From: Himantopus leucocephalus
Lineage: Eukaryota > Chordata > Aves > Charadriiformes > Recurvirostridae
Length of the DNA stretch: 64,000 bases
Reading direction: 5' to 3'
NCBI GenBank assembly: GCA_003993805.1
Contig: RSEF01000005.1
Span: forward strand, 37,585,138 to 37,649,137
The notes under the pieces are model-generated. The model did no database searches, was not told the DNA's origin, and was given only the letters and a program-made list of their open reading frames with translations. Every line of letters begins with the position of its first letter. Position 1 is the stretch's first letter. Of the stretch, positions 48,941 through 61,680 are shown piece after piece. Position numbers and translations under genes: made by a program.

Positions 48941-51900
48941 GTAGGACAAGATTATATGATGATTACTATCAGTAATTGAAGTGTTCTGCTGTGCTTTTTA
49001 TTTGATTATTATTTTTTAATTACTAGTGTGCATCTATATTTTAATGTAAGATTTGCAGCATTGCAGTTTATTTTAATGAAAATAGCAACAAATTATTTTC
49101 TGTGTTTGAAATATGTACTGATAGCTTTTGAAAAATTAAATTAAAAGCCAGAATTACATTGCAATTCAGAAATTATCTCCAAACTGAAAGAAAATGGCAA
49201 TAGCAAAAGGAGAAAGGATAAGGTTTTTTCTGCTGATCATTTTAGGATATTTGCTGCACTGTAACGTTAACAAAACTTACTAGTAAGGAACTCTTATTCT
49301 CTCTCACATAGTTTTTACATAGTACAGAGTCATTTAAATAAAGTATTTGAAATAATTATTTCAATCATTTCACTTGATATGCATTTCTGTCGTGTAATTA
49401 ATACAACTGTCACTAACCTTGTTCTTGTGCAAAAAGCTAAAACATTGGGTGGAAGTAGAAAACACTTGGATGAATAATCTTCTGAATATATTACAGGCTA
49501 GAATTACAGATTGAGAAATATTTGATAAACCTCACGAGACTTTAACTGAATTCTTCCAAGAGCTGTTTCTGGTTATGAGAAGGTGAAACAAAGACCTGAA
49601 TTAAATCAGGTATTAAGTTCTCAAAAGCAAAATTTTACCCTGTAGGTCGAGAATATAGATCAATCTATTCTGCTCAATGAGTAGGTATCTTAATAGGTAA
49701 ACTACTCTATCTGGTAAAAAGAAAAAAAAAAAAAGAATAGAAAATTAAGCTAAGAAATTCCCTTTCCCTCTGCCAAAATCTTAGGTTCTTGCTAGTCTGA
49801 ATTCGAAGAAAACCCGGTGATAGCACTATTGTGAGCCAATGAGCTAGATGCCCCAACTAGATAAAACAGAGCATTAGCTGAACCCACATCGGAGCATCAA
49901 CCCCCAAAGCTCAGTCTCATTTCCAGTCTCTGATAATCTGATGGTGAAAAATGATTTGACAGTTCGAGGAAGTCATGTGATGCATTACAGGAAAAATTGT
50001 CATCCTAATCCCTACCGTAATACTGGAATGACCATTATTAAATTAATTAAGTATACATTAACCACATATACAATTAGAAGCAGACTGAAAACTGTCTTCA
50101 GAATTTCAGCTGTACAGAAAACTCTTTTGTGTCTTTTGTTCTTCAGTGTTTCTGTTGTAGTAGCACCTACAGGCAGCCACGAGATTAAGTGCCCGTTGTG
50201 GTATTCTATCAAATCCAATATGAAGACACTGCATTTTTAACTTACGTTGCAGATTGTGGATTCTTTGGCAGAGTTTGGATTTTTGCCTTTTACTGCACAC
50301 ACTCGGTCCCGTGATTCCCATTACGTTTACAAGTGCTCTGAAGACACAGAGTACATCGGGAGATCAGACCTCAGAAAAGGCATTGGTCATTTCAATCTGT
50401 TTTCCTCTTATTCTGCAACGTGAAACTTTCGGAGAGATGAGTTTTTATGAGTAGAATTGCAATTTTCACTCTTGACTGGATAAAAAGAAACGTATTCCAG
50501 GAACAGGGCAATCACCAGGCTGAGCCTGTGTCACAGTCAGTTTCTTATTCCCTTGCTTCCATGAGGAGGAGCACGGTAGCTCTTCTGCAGGCACATGACT
50601 TCCAACTTTGCCTTGTGGTTCTGTGCAAGGTGAGACCAAAACCATCTATCAGACTTTGATGTGGAGTAGTAGCCCAGAGGCAACTCCTTCATTGCTAGAG
50701 GTAGTCAGGATAAATGGGGACGCGGGCACCTGTACGATTGCACTTTCCCCTGTAAGTACTTAGGCTCCCAGCTGTAATCTGTATATCTGCATATATTTGG
50801 GGTAAGAAAATCGTTCTATGTTTCAGGATAACTGTGTTATGAAACAAGGTGGTTTTTTTCTTTACTTCTGTGAAGAAGTAAAATGTCTAAAGAACAGTTC
50901 AGTTTCAATTTGATGATAATTACAGTTATTTTTATGGCATATATAGTCAGCGAAAAAATCATTGCACAACCTGAAAAAAGTAACCGTGACTTTTCTTTTT
51001 GGATTTCAGAAAACTATCATATGCTATCATATTCGTTTCTACACAGCAGAAATGAACTATTAAAATACAGAGCATTTTTATAGTGGGGAAGATAGTTCTT
51101 TGTATTAATTAGATTGTCAGCTTTTCAGTGGCATTTGTCTGTCAGAAATCCTAATCTGTGTTTAAACAGAAGTATATGAACTTCAATTCACATTAAGCTC
51201 AATGTTAAAATTTCCCTTGGGTGAGCATTGTAAGACAATGGTGATCAAGGTCTTTGTGAGGGTACTTATGCTGCTCATTTTCTTCTTTTGCCAGTCAGGT
51301 TATACATGCCGTCAGACTCACCTAAGATTTGCTGAAGTAAAGGGGCCCTAGTACTTTATAAGTTTAGGTTCCAGGCTTCTGGGTTCATAGTACAGACACC
51401 GGTAGCAAACTAAGCTGAAAACAAAGAAAATGTGTTGGTCCTTTTCTATATACTGCATCTGCACTAGCAAATGTCGTAACTATGATTCCATACTGGTGCA
51501 GATTTTCTGGTCATAGGAGGAGTGAAAACTCGGTGTAGATTAGTATTTTTATTTTTATTAGTAGAGACAAGGCCTTAGCCTTTGGCACAAATGATCAATT
51601 TCACCACGTGTGATATTGTTTTCTTGGAAATGTGTTTGTTGCAATAACAAAATTAGTGCCATAAAGAGCGAATATTTTGCATTCATGAATTAAATCTCTG
51701 CTGTCAAAATCTAAGAAGAGAAAATATGGGAGCAGGAAAACAGAAAAATGTGCTTGTTCCCTTTCCCATTATTGGCTGGGAAAAGTCTTGCAGAGGAGAC
51801 AGGGATAAGGTTGTAAACATCATCCAAATTTTGGAGCATGTAAAATTCTTGACTGTCATTTTAGGGTCCCATTTACATTGTTGATAAAGGATTGAATTTT

Positions 51901-54034
51901 AAAGTCTTTCCTCACTCAGCCTCGCTTTTCTACACCTTTGACATTTTGAGAAGTAGTGTGGCACAGAGACTTAAAGAGAGTGCGTTTATTAAAAAAAAAA
52001 CACCACAAGAAATCTACATCATCAACTTATTAGAATCTTTGCATAAGCTGATGCTCACATGAGGAGTCAAATCTCTTGAACAGGATGGCAATGCAAGTCT
52101 CCATTACAAGCATCCTTGCGTGACATCTTCAGCTTAAATTGATAGAACTCTCCAAGCTATTGTTCAAGTTAATTCTTATACCTGGGCTGGCAAGACTGTC
52201 CACCCAGGACATTAATCAGCACTTTGAAGCATACCAGTAGTGTCTGTCTATTGCTCTTGGCCCAGCACGAGCTGTCTGTGGGCATCTATGTCACCGTCTG
52301 AAGGTCCCACCTGGACAGCTTCTGAAATAATTAGTGAAGCACTATGTTGTGAAAGTAGAAGTCAGCCTCTCCTCAAGTTGATCCATTGTTCCCAATTAGC
52401 CCGTTATGTCATCTGTGTAGAAACTAGCTGGGGAGTTCCTGGCCCACCCAGAGAATTCATGATTAAGTGCACTGTGTGTGCACACAGGCACAGTCCTGAT
52501 ACCCAAATGCACCACAATTATAATTATTAACTGTAGAACAAACTGGAATTTCATTCTTAAATCACAGTTACAACTCAAACTGCATAGATTTTTGGCATGG
52601 TGAGTAACCGTATGGTTTGGTAAAGAGTATGATTTTTTTCTACAAATTGAAAGGTAGTCTACGTCTGGAATGTGTGCCAAAATGGACAATCTTCAACTTG
52701 GAGGACAGTTTTATTGCAAATTTTAAACAGCTCCCAGCTCCCTGATTTTCTGCAGAACAGAAGTTGCTATGTGCTTCACATTAGATAACACCAAAGCATG
52801 AAGCTATCAATGAAAATGCTCTCAGAAACCCCTGGGATGGTGACTGAAATTATCCTTTCAGTTTTACGGGTCTTCACAACTAAGTAACATCAGTGAAACT
52901 GATTTGGGAGTTGTGTGCTTCCCATTCATATGGGAGGGCTGACATGGAGCTGCCACCACTTGAACTTCTGGCACCCCTGCATCAGCCACCCAAGCCAGCA
53001 GATGTTGACAACACTCATATGTTTTCATAAAACAGGGGCGTTTTTCAGCAGAAATCTACTTTGCCACAAAGGCCTCAATCAGCCCTACTAGCGAAGAAAG
53101 TGAGGCATGTTTTGAATTTTGTGAATGATTAGGCTCAAGTCCCTTCCTAATGAAAACATAGCTTCATTGACCTTACCAAAAAGGAATTTCTGAAAATGGT
53201 TTCTGGTTTGCTTTATCTTTTGTAGCTCTTCTTTTCTGTTATGCTGATTCTTGCCCATTGGCACCCTGATCAAAATCAGCTACTAGCAGACTCGAAGCAT
53301 AGAGTTGGTGGTATGCAAATCAGTCCTCATCAAAAACAGTATCCTGAAGGCAGCTTATGAGCTAAAAGCATCTGTCTAGATGGTACTGCTGTGCTTGTGA
53401 AACCAGACTTTCTTACAAGCTCAACAAATAAGAATTCACCATGTTGCTCTTGACCATTTTAGTTTGCTAAAACAGATATTTTACCACTTTTTATCCCTGA
53501 CCTGAAAAGATACATTGTTTTAGCACAGTAAAGAAGTAAGCTAGCAAATGAGGAAATGTGAAGAATCACTGAGGAAAAGGTTTAGAAAAAAGTCACTATA
53601 TATATATATTTGCTGAGGGCTGTGAGTTTTCATTCTGTAGTCTTAACTTTTCCCTTTGTTGTTAACACAGAGCTCTGTTTTCTTGTTGCTGCCCAACTCC
53701 TAGTTGTGCATCTTACTGTGGCGTGCTCTTAGATCTTTTGGCCAAAGCCGTTCCTGTGTCTAGTGTCATACTTAGAGCTGGATAATACAAGGCTTTTAAA
53801 TGGAAACCTACAAATGAAAGCTATCTTAATTTAAATTTATTTGATGGAACTTTTAAAATCCTTCTTGCATTATTCATAGATGTTGACAAACAATATTTTT
53901 CAGTGGAGATAAAATTAGTTAAGGAAAAGTCATCTTAGAAATTGGGAACTAGTAATCAGGCATTTTTGTGCTAACAATCTTACTCTTCAGAATTTCTATA
54001 AGATTAAAATTCTGAAATCTTGAGTACAGGGAAC

Positions 54035-54063
54035 ATATATATATATATATATATAGAGAGAGA
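54035..54063. repeat. (AT)10 microsatellite followed by a GA run
   Basis: Ten AT dinucleotides at 54035-54054 pass into AGAGAGAGA. The tract lies about 170 bp before the nested CR1 cluster. Confidence 0.85.
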
Positions 54064-54232
54064 AAGACTAATGATAGATTTTGTATTTTTTCTTCAAAAC
54101 CAGCTAAAGAATGGTGAGAGGTTCCCATGATGGTGTACTTTCTTTCAAAGTGGCTGTTGCCTTTTGCCATAATGAGTAAGACCAGGGCTGTACCCTGCAT
54201 ACATTTAAGTTTGCAATTTGGAGTAGAGCAAA

Positions 54233-54536
54233 TCATAGAATCACAGAATAGTTTGGGTTGGAAGGGACCTTTAAAGGCCATCTAGCCCAACTCCCCCTGC
54301 AATGAGCAGGGACATCTTCAACTACATGAGGTTGCTCAGAGCCCCATCCAACCTGACCTTGTATGTTTCCAGGGATGGAGCATCTACCACCTCTCTGGGT
54401 GACCTGTTCCAGTGTTTGACCACCCTCATTGTAAAAAATGTCTTCCTTGTATCTAGTCTAAATCTATCCTCTTTTAGTTTAAAACCATTACTTGTCCTGT
54501 CGCAACAGGCCCTGCTAAAAAGTTTGTCCCTGTCTT
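54233..54536 (-). mobile_element. Older CR1 LINE, 3' part (split by a nested insertion)
   Basis: Read on the + strand this is an antisense CR1 end: TCATAGAATCACAGAATAGT, TTGGGTTGGAAGGGACCTTT, CAACTCCCCCTGCAATGAGC, CTCTCTGGGTGACCTGTTCC, GTTTAAAACCATTACTTGTC, breaking off at AAAAAGTTTGTCCCTGTCTT. In other CR1 copies this text continues with a segment like CCCTTTAAGTACTGAAAGGC, which reappears at 56041. The element is therefore interrupted by the sense-strand CR1 between. Confidence 0.92.
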
Positions 54537-54544
54537 CGGCTGCA

Positions 54545-55528
54545 GTGCAGACCTCAGACCGCAGGAGGTGGCTAGACGTGTCTCCTGAGGCAGGGATAGG
54601 CAGCACACCTGCCTGCAAAAGGTGTGCCCAGGTGGAGGACCTCCTGCAGCAGGTGGCTGAGCTTTAGGAGGAGGTGAGAAGGCTGCATAACATCAGGGAG
54701 ACTGAGAAGGAGATAGATAGCTGGTTCCAAGTGCAGTCTGCAGTTGATCAACAACCCATGGCTAAACAGCCAAAAACTCCCACTCTGGCACACACAGAAG
54801 TGACGGGGACCAGTAACATGGAAGAATGGAAGCTTGTGACAGCAAAGACTAGCAGGAGGAAGAGACTTCCCCCGAAGCCTGAGGTGCCCTTGCAGAACCG
54901 CTTCACGGCTTTGCAGAGTGAAGAAGAAAGACCTATTGCATCAGGAGAGGTGCTGGAGCTGAGTGAGGCAATGCGATCTGCTCCCCATACAACAATCAGC
55001 ACAACTAAGAAAAGGCGATGGGTGATAGTAGTAGGTGACTCACTTCTGAGAGGTATGGAGGCACCCATTTGCTGACCTGATGCACTCTCTAGAGACCTGT
55101 GCTGCTTACTGGGGGCTTATATCAGGGATGTCACCGAGAGACTACCAAGCCTTGTACAGTCCTCTGACTATTATCTGCTGCTGCTGTTTCACGTGGGCAC
55201 CAGTGATACAGCAAGAAGCAGTCTGAGGAATATCAAGAAGGATTGTAGAGCCCTGGGAGCGGTGGTCAAGGACTCTGGGGTGCAGTTAGCTTATTCATCA
55301 ATCCTCCTGGTCAAAGGGAAGGGGGTTGGTAGGGCCAGGTGAATCTGGGAAATCAACAAATGGCTACAGGACTGGTGCCACAGCCACGGGTTTGCCTTCT
55401 TAGACCATGGGAAAAACTGCTGTGAGAAGCCTGATCTACTGGGACCTGATGGGGTCCACTTGTCAGAGAAGGGGAAGAGCATCTTCAGTAAGAGGCTTGC
55501 AAAGCTCATGAAGAGGGCTTTAAACTAG
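54545..55528 (+). pseudogene. CR1 ORF1 remnant with esterase (SGNH-hydrolase-like) domain
   Basis: One reading frame carries the whole remnant with no frameshift. CR1 ORF1 encodes a nucleic-acid-binding chaperone-like protein with an esterase domain. Visible here are an N-terminal segment with a Cys pair (CKRCAQVEDLLQQVAEL), the serine block VVGDSLLRG (GDS at 55034-55042), HVGTSD as the third block, and PDGVHLSEKG with the Asp and His of the catalytic site (55448-55459). The frame ends at a natural-looking TAG (55526-55528). Three in-frame stops disable it: TAG at 54665, TGA at 55073 and TGA at 55340. The exact start codon is unclear. Confidence 0.8.
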
Positions 55529-55612
55529 AGTTGCCAGGGGAGGGGAACTTCAATTGATCCCACTCCTGCCACTGCCAATGCCAGTAATAGATGCCCAGAG
55601 CCTGTAGAAAGG

Positions 55613-55847
55613 TTGCAGATCAACAGGAGAGCACCTGGAGTGCAGCGCAACAGAATACCAGCCACTCCAGCTAGTGAGTTAGCTTCGTCGGGGGCCCAAC
55701 TTAAATGCCTCTATGCAAATCCACTCAGTATAGGGAATAAACAAGAGGAGTTAGAGATGTGCATGTGCCTGCAGAGCAGTGATCTTATTGGCATCACTGA
55801 GACGTGGTGGGATGGCTTCTATGACTGGAGTATTGGAATGGAAGGAT
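55613..55847 (+). pseudogene. CR1 ORF2 N-terminal fragment (AP-like endonuclease domain), cut by gap
   Basis: The open stretch in the same frame as ORF1 reads into LKCLYANPLSIGNKQEELEM and ITETWWDG, the first conserved blocks of the apurinic-like endonuclease at the start of CR1 ORF2 (which continues with a reverse transcriptase). The Glu of TETWWD (55799-55801) is the usual metal-binding catalytic residue. The sequence runs straight into the N gap at 55848, so the rest of the endonuclease and the reverse transcriptase cannot be seen. The initiator is uncertain; the ATG at 55613 may not be the true one. Confidence 0.8.
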
Positions 55848-55947
55848 NNNNNNNNNNNNNNNNNNNNNNNNNNNNNNNNNNNNNNNNNNNNNNNNNNNNN
55901 NNNNNNNNNNNNNNNNNNNNNNNNNNNNNNNNNNNNNNNNNNNNNNN
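55848..55947. other. Assembly gap (100 N) inside a CR1 element
   Basis: Exactly 100 Ns lie between the endonuclease-coding part of CR1 ORF2 and the CR1 3' UTR. The gap size is a placeholder. A full-length element would need a few kilobases here. Confidence 0.97.
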
Positions 55948-56034
55948 TGGTCTAGTGGAAGGTGTCCCTGCCTATGGCAGGGGGCTTGGAGCAACTTGAT
56001 CTTTAAGATCTTTAAGAACCATTCTATGATTCTT

Positions 56035-56282
56035 AATAGCTCCCTTTAAGTACTGAAAGGCTNACTGAGGGCCCCAGAGCTGGACTCAGTACTCCAGGTG
56101 GGGTCTCACCAGAGCGGAGTAGAGGGGCAGAATCATCTCCCTCAACTTGCTGGTCACTGTTCTTCTGATGCAGCCCAGGATGTGGTTGGCCTTCTGCGTT
56201 GCAAGCACACATTGTCAGCTCATGTCCAGCTTTTCATCCACCAGTACCTTTAAGTCTTTCTCTGCAGGGCTGCTCCCAGTGT
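56035..56282 (-). mobile_element. Older CR1 LINE, 5'-ward remainder after the nested insertion
   Basis: The antisense CR1 resumes with AATAGCTCCCTTTAAGTACT and GAAAGGCT, then (after an N at 56063 and an apparent internal deletion) GAGGGCCCCAGAGCTGGACT, CAGTACTCCAGGTGGGGTCT, GCAGCCCAGGATGTGGTTGG and CATCCACCAGTACCTTTAAG, fading out near GCTGCTCCCAGT. It is collinear with 54233-54536 once the sense-strand CR1 is removed. Confidence 0.9.
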
Positions 56283-59200
56283 TTTACTCTACTCTCATTG
56301 TAACTGTAGATATAAGATGTCCTTAGAAAAGATGGCAGCTGGTGGTTTCCTGTTTCTCCTCATAGCACGAAGTGGAATTGTTTGTCACTTATAGAAAGAA
56401 TGGAGGAGGATGGCCTCCTTGAAAATAATTAATTGTTCACACCAGGGTTATTTGTTGTATTTTTTAGGCAGAAATATATGTTCTGTTTAGCTGAAACTAG
56501 AACAGCAGATATTGTTCTGTAGAAAGTAAAAGTGGCTAGGATTGCATGGAGTCATTGCAGTACAAAGTCTTGTTTGGATATGCTAAATGATAATTTCCAT
56601 GCATCAGAATTTCTTAGTTTTCATTTCTAATAAATTCTGTGATCCCTGTCTGTAATTTTTACCTCAGTTTAGTTGCAAGCTTTGTGCTACATTGAAGTGC
56701 TTTTTAGCCCAGGATTTGTTCCATTATATTAACCTTCTCAGTCACCGTATTTATTTTACATGCTACAGTCTTAAAAATATCATAGAGAAAATATCACTAG
56801 TATTTCAAAACAAATTATACAAGTTGATTCACACTAGCATTTATTTGTCTTCTGTGTAGGAAGTTTAGATGTCATGTCCATTCTAAAACCAAATTCTTCT
56901 TAAGATATGAGAGTTTTGAGAGTTTTATTATCTAAAGAGAAGAATTTTCCTGTGTCCAGCATAAATGTTTCTGGCCACATCATGGCTCAGCACTTTCTTA
57001 GTTGTAAACAGCAAATGCTTTCATACAGAAAATAGATTGTATTTTCACGTTTAAGAAATTGTATTGGTGAAGTAATGATGCTTCTGTGATATCTCATGAA
57101 AACTGATCCATCTCTTTGTAACAGGTCTGCTATGTCTGAAAAAAAGATCATTCTCATCTCCCTGGAAAACCTCATTTTCTGAAAAATGTCAGTTTAGGGA
57201 AGTATTAAATACCTGTTCTCATTGAAAATAAGGTTAAATACACATGCCTTGGGCTAATGTACTGGCTGTCTTTGTGGTAGCGGTGGTAACAGTAATTTTA
57301 TTAAAGGTATTAAAGCCTCTGAAATGGCTAAGTTATGTACTGTGCTTTTGCTATATGGGCATTTCAAATGTCCATGGCAGCCAATTTAGATTTTTTCCTC
57401 AAAATACGCAGTAGTATCTGCAGGATGATTGTGCTAAAGAGTCTGAGCACCATAAGTGGACTAATCTCTTGCTTCTCTAAGGACTTTGCTTTGAATCTGT
57501 TTAGGCTATTATTAGTTCAAACTTCTGAATTTTATGCTGGTATCTTGAAAGGCATTTTGGGTATGGATGGGTTCCTGAACGTGTGTCCTTCTATATGGGA
57601 AGCAGTCTGCAGAACATACAAACCAGAGATATAGACTAAACCCAGCAGATTTCAAATAACACAGGCAAATAAAGGACATAATAGGAAGTAAGACATCAAC
57701 CTTAAACAAAGGGAATGCATGTATATTGTCAGTTGTGAATATTATTCAGCTTTTAAAATCCGTAAAGCCAATAACCTCTATGTAAGTTTTTCTGTTGAGT
57801 TAAAGTACCTGAGAACATCAAAAGGAAATGTTGCTGTCATTTGATATATATGGCTGTACCTGTGTTATAGTCTCAAGCCAGACTGTATGATTGCTAGCAG
57901 TGGGAAAAATAGAGGTTTCTAAACTCTTTGGACTGTTCTTTTGAATTTCAGCGACTTTTTTGGTGACTAAATAACAGAAAAATAGATATATAAGAGAAAA
58001 TCCCGGTATATATCCTGCTAATCACAATACTGTTGTCCTGACCAATACAGAAATACTGCACTTGATCTAAAATTGTTTCCCATAAGGTCAAGAAATGAAG
58101 AAGAGATCTGTTGCGATGGAGATCTGTTATTACTATGTGTGTTTGTAATGAAGGAAGAGACTGTCCATCTACTGTCTTTCCATACTGTTGCTACTGGCTA
58201 TGACCACGCAGTCCCGCTCAGGGGCTTTATTTTGTGCAAGCCTGTAGCACAAACAATAATTTCTTAATAACTTTCCCAGAGACTGAATGGCTTGAATATT
58301 GTTAAGAGTACTACTTTTTTCTAAACCTCTCTTCCAAATTTGTAGATCCCTAACATTATGTAGGTACTTTGTAGAGCTGTGAAGAAAAAAAAAGGGTATT
58401 GCATTTACTTTGGTTTTTGATGGGCACAAACCTTCCCAGGACTGCTTTTCTTCTCTTTACTACCACCCCAGATTTACATAGTTGTGCATAGGAAGGGGTT
58501 GGGACCCCATAAGAAAAGTTAGCACTGTTGGGCCTGCCTGTAACGTGTGAGTTGTTAACTAGCTCCACAGGAGGCCATCCCAGCTTTTATAGTTCTGAGA
58601 GCTGCATTAAACCAGAGGCAAAGCATATTAGCACGTCATCCTAAAGTAGCTCTGCTGCTTTTGCTTAAGGAGAAGGGAAAATTGTAATGTCCGAAATCAC
58701 TTGTGAGGATTTTGAAGTCTTTTGATCTGGGTGTATGGAAATATAATGTATAAACAAGTTTGATTTCTGTCTCAAGGACAACTGTATTGCTCTGTTGTTT
58801 TTTTTTAATTCATGAAGTTTGAGGTTTAAAAAAAATCAGAATTTTATTTGCACCAATATCCAGGATGCTTTTAAGCTAATGTTTATTGCTTTGGAGGAGG
58901 GAGCGATGAGATCCTTAAAACACAGTGTTCTTTTACATGCAACAACATAGAGGGTGGTATATTCTTCTGAGTGTGTATTAAATACCTGATGTAGTTTTCT
59001 TAGAAAACAAGGCCAAACGCTGTCATAGAGCACGTTAAAACCCATATTGTTCAGACTTTGGGAAATGTTTAAATTCATGTGCACTTGCGGGTGAAGCTGA
59101 ACAAGGCAGGGTAACTTGATTTGGTAGTGTTACAAGTGTTCACCCCCTCTCAAGTCTCACCACCCAAAACTGTAAAACTCTTGGGTGCTGAGGTATCCCA

Positions 59201-61284
59201 AAACACAGATACTGTACTTTGAGCAGTGAAAGTTAGGGATTCCACTGGGTCCATTGTGTGTCTGGCCTGCAGAAGAAATTGTTTGCATGCATGGGATTCA
59301 GTGCCTGTAATAATATAATTAAACCAAACTGCCATTATGAAATGTTTTAAACTAACTTGATCAGGAAATTTCAGTGGAAAAGTATTTCACATAAGTTCTG
59401 ACTTAGAAGCTTTATAGCAGTTGCAGAATGATCACTCTTTGAATGACGACTTTGTCATGCTCTTTATACTAATTTATCATTGTAACGACTGTTGAAACAC
59501 CTTTAAAAATTTGATTTGAAAGTAATGCCTATTTTATTAATAAATTGCATAATGCTTATGTGGGAACGCTGTTAATTGTAATTTTTATGTCTGTTAAAAT
59601 GTATGCTATTGCCTGAAATTTTAGTATGCTGGTATGATCAATATAGATGTAGTCTATAATTTGTTTTTGAAAGTGAAATGAAATTTATTTTAAAAAAATT
59701 CTGAGATTGGAAATCATTAAAAGAGTATAATGCCAGGATCTCAAAGGACAAGCAAGCACACTTTCAGCAACATTTAAACTATATTTGCTTTTGCTTACCT
59801 GCCAAGAGCTATGGTCCACTCCCAGGGGTTCTATGCTATGTCTCTCAGAGGCATAATATCGTTCACAATTTAAGCACTAGAAGTAATACAATTGCTGTCT
59901 GTATTTTGGTGTTTGCAATGCCAAAGCTTTCAGCAGAAATATAGAAAATTCAGGGCATGAATGGAGGTCTTGATTGGTAAATGTTTTTCTTTGCGTCTCC
60001 TATGATACTTATTTTTTTTTATTTCTTAATTTTACTGATGAATTTGGGATCTCCATTTATTAGATATTAGATTTTGCTAAGAAGGCATTTTAGTTCACCT
60101 TTAAATTACATAAAACCTTATATCTGTACGTATATAAAAAGCAAATTACATCTCCCTCATATTCCCCTGAAGTTTTAATAGACCTAAAATCCTACAAGGA
60201 TTGTTCTAAAACTACATAGTTCTATTTAGTGTCAGTGGGTTCTTTTTGGTCAGTAAGTTAGTAAATTTATATTTAAATAATATGTATGTATATGTTTTTT
60301 TCTCCCTTAGTAACTCCATATTTGCCAAGGCTGCTATGCCCCATGAATTTACTTTTGGGTTGGAAAGCTCTTTTCTCTTGGTTGGCTTTTTTCTGCATGT
60401 GGTACAACAAGACAACGTAGGCATATTTTGATGAAATAGCTGTTGGGTGTGGTGGATCTCCAGGTAGAAGAAGTGTATTTAGAAATGTGTAAGATCAGCC
60501 AGACAAATGTCCTCTTGATAGAAAAAGGAGTCAGAAGACTGTGACTTTGGCAGATTTATATCCCGAGTATCTCACAAAGACAAGAAATGATTAAGGACAG
60601 TTATATATGGTGGACTGGATGTGCAGTTCACCATGCTTATGGTGACTTAGTAATTGTTTCATTGTATAGCCATTTTGCCTGTGTGCTTTCCTGCCTGTGT
60701 TCTTCCATCCCTCGTTGTCTATTGATAAGAAGCAAATTGAGATTCAATTGTGGAAGCCTCACGTTAACTTTTTTTTTTAACAACGTAAAATGTTTAGACA
60801 GACAAAATCAAAGAGAAATTTGTGTAGTGAAACACAAAAAACAAATCAGAGTTGGCAGCAGAAGAATTTACGTGAGTTTGAAATACGAAATATCTGCAAA
60901 AATACGCCTTCTAAACTAAATCTGCAAAATAGGCTTCCTGGAGAGTTGGGCTAACTATCCTTTATGCTACATCTAAAATTCTGCATTCAAAACTTGGCTA
61001 AATTACCGAAGAGATGACAAACACAACAAGGAATGAGAAACAGAAATTGGGGGACCTGAAGTATTTAATGTGAGGAAAATTGTGCTATTCATGTTTAAGA
61101 TGTAACAAAGGGGAAAAACATTGTTTAGCTAATACTGGGGTGAGGTGGTTTTACGGAAGTATGAATTACTGTAGGACTACTGGGGTAGAGCTTGCCCCTT
61201 TGTATTTAGTTTTGCTGGCCCGTCACAAATTCCGTGGCATGCGAAAGACCTCAGCTGCTGCTCTGTCACCCCATTACATTGCAG

Positions 61285-61680
61285 TCCTTACTCCTACATT
61301 TTTATCCAGTCTAAATTTAAAGGTCTCAAGGCATCAGGGCTTTCACTGTTTCCCTGAGGAGATTATTACACAATCTAATAGATCTGACTTTCTGGGGAAA
61401 TTTCAATGGTATTTACCTTAAATTTTCTCTTTCATAATTTGATTCCGTTAGTCCCATCTACTATACCCTCTGATACTGTACTATGCTAATAAGTCTTCTT
61501 TCTGCTCAGTGTTCAGATTCATAGAATGTAAGTAGATAATAATGGCCTTTTCTCTTAATCATCATTTAGTCAGTCTTGTTTATTTCTTACAATCGTCTAC
61601 CATGTCCACCTTTAAAAATATTTTGTTTGCTCTTCGCTAAACTCCCACCAGTTTGTCTCTTCATAAATATGCTTGATTCT
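61285..61680 (-). mobile_element. Ancient CR1-like LINE 3' fragment
   Basis: The + strand reads as a strongly diverged antisense CR1-type tail: AAAGGTCTCAAGGCATCAGG, CCTGAGGAGATTATTACACA, ATCTAATAGATCTGACTTTC, TTCCGTTAGTCCCATCTACT and, further on, CTCTTCATAAATATGCTT. This resembles older CR1/L3-like families rather than the young avian CR1s elsewhere in the window. Boundaries and family are approximate, and no coding frame survives. Confidence 0.55.

Larger units (their letters stand above)
54537..56034 (+). mobile_element. CR1 LINE nested inside the older CR1; 5' portion plus 3' end, gap inside
   Basis: After the break in the older element, a sense-orientation CR1 begins near CGGCTGCAGTGCAGACCTCA. 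It carries an ORF1 remnant (to 55528), an inter-ORF segment and the first part of ORF2, then hits the 100-N gap. After the gap only a CR1 3' UTR follows (GGTCTAGTGGAAGGTGTCCC ... ACCATTCTATGATTCT). TCTT occurs at 54533-54536 and 56031-56034, a possible short target duplication or microhomology. The presence of ORF1 is notable because most CR1 copies keep only the 3' end. If the two sides belong to one copy, the gap hides most of ORF2 including the reverse transcriptase. Confidence 0.85.

Noticed and set aside
54302..54667. A single + strand open frame spanning the CR1 junction
   Set aside because: Its first part is antisense text of the older CR1 and only the last part is ORF1 of the inserted CR1; it is a chance fusion at the nesting boundary.
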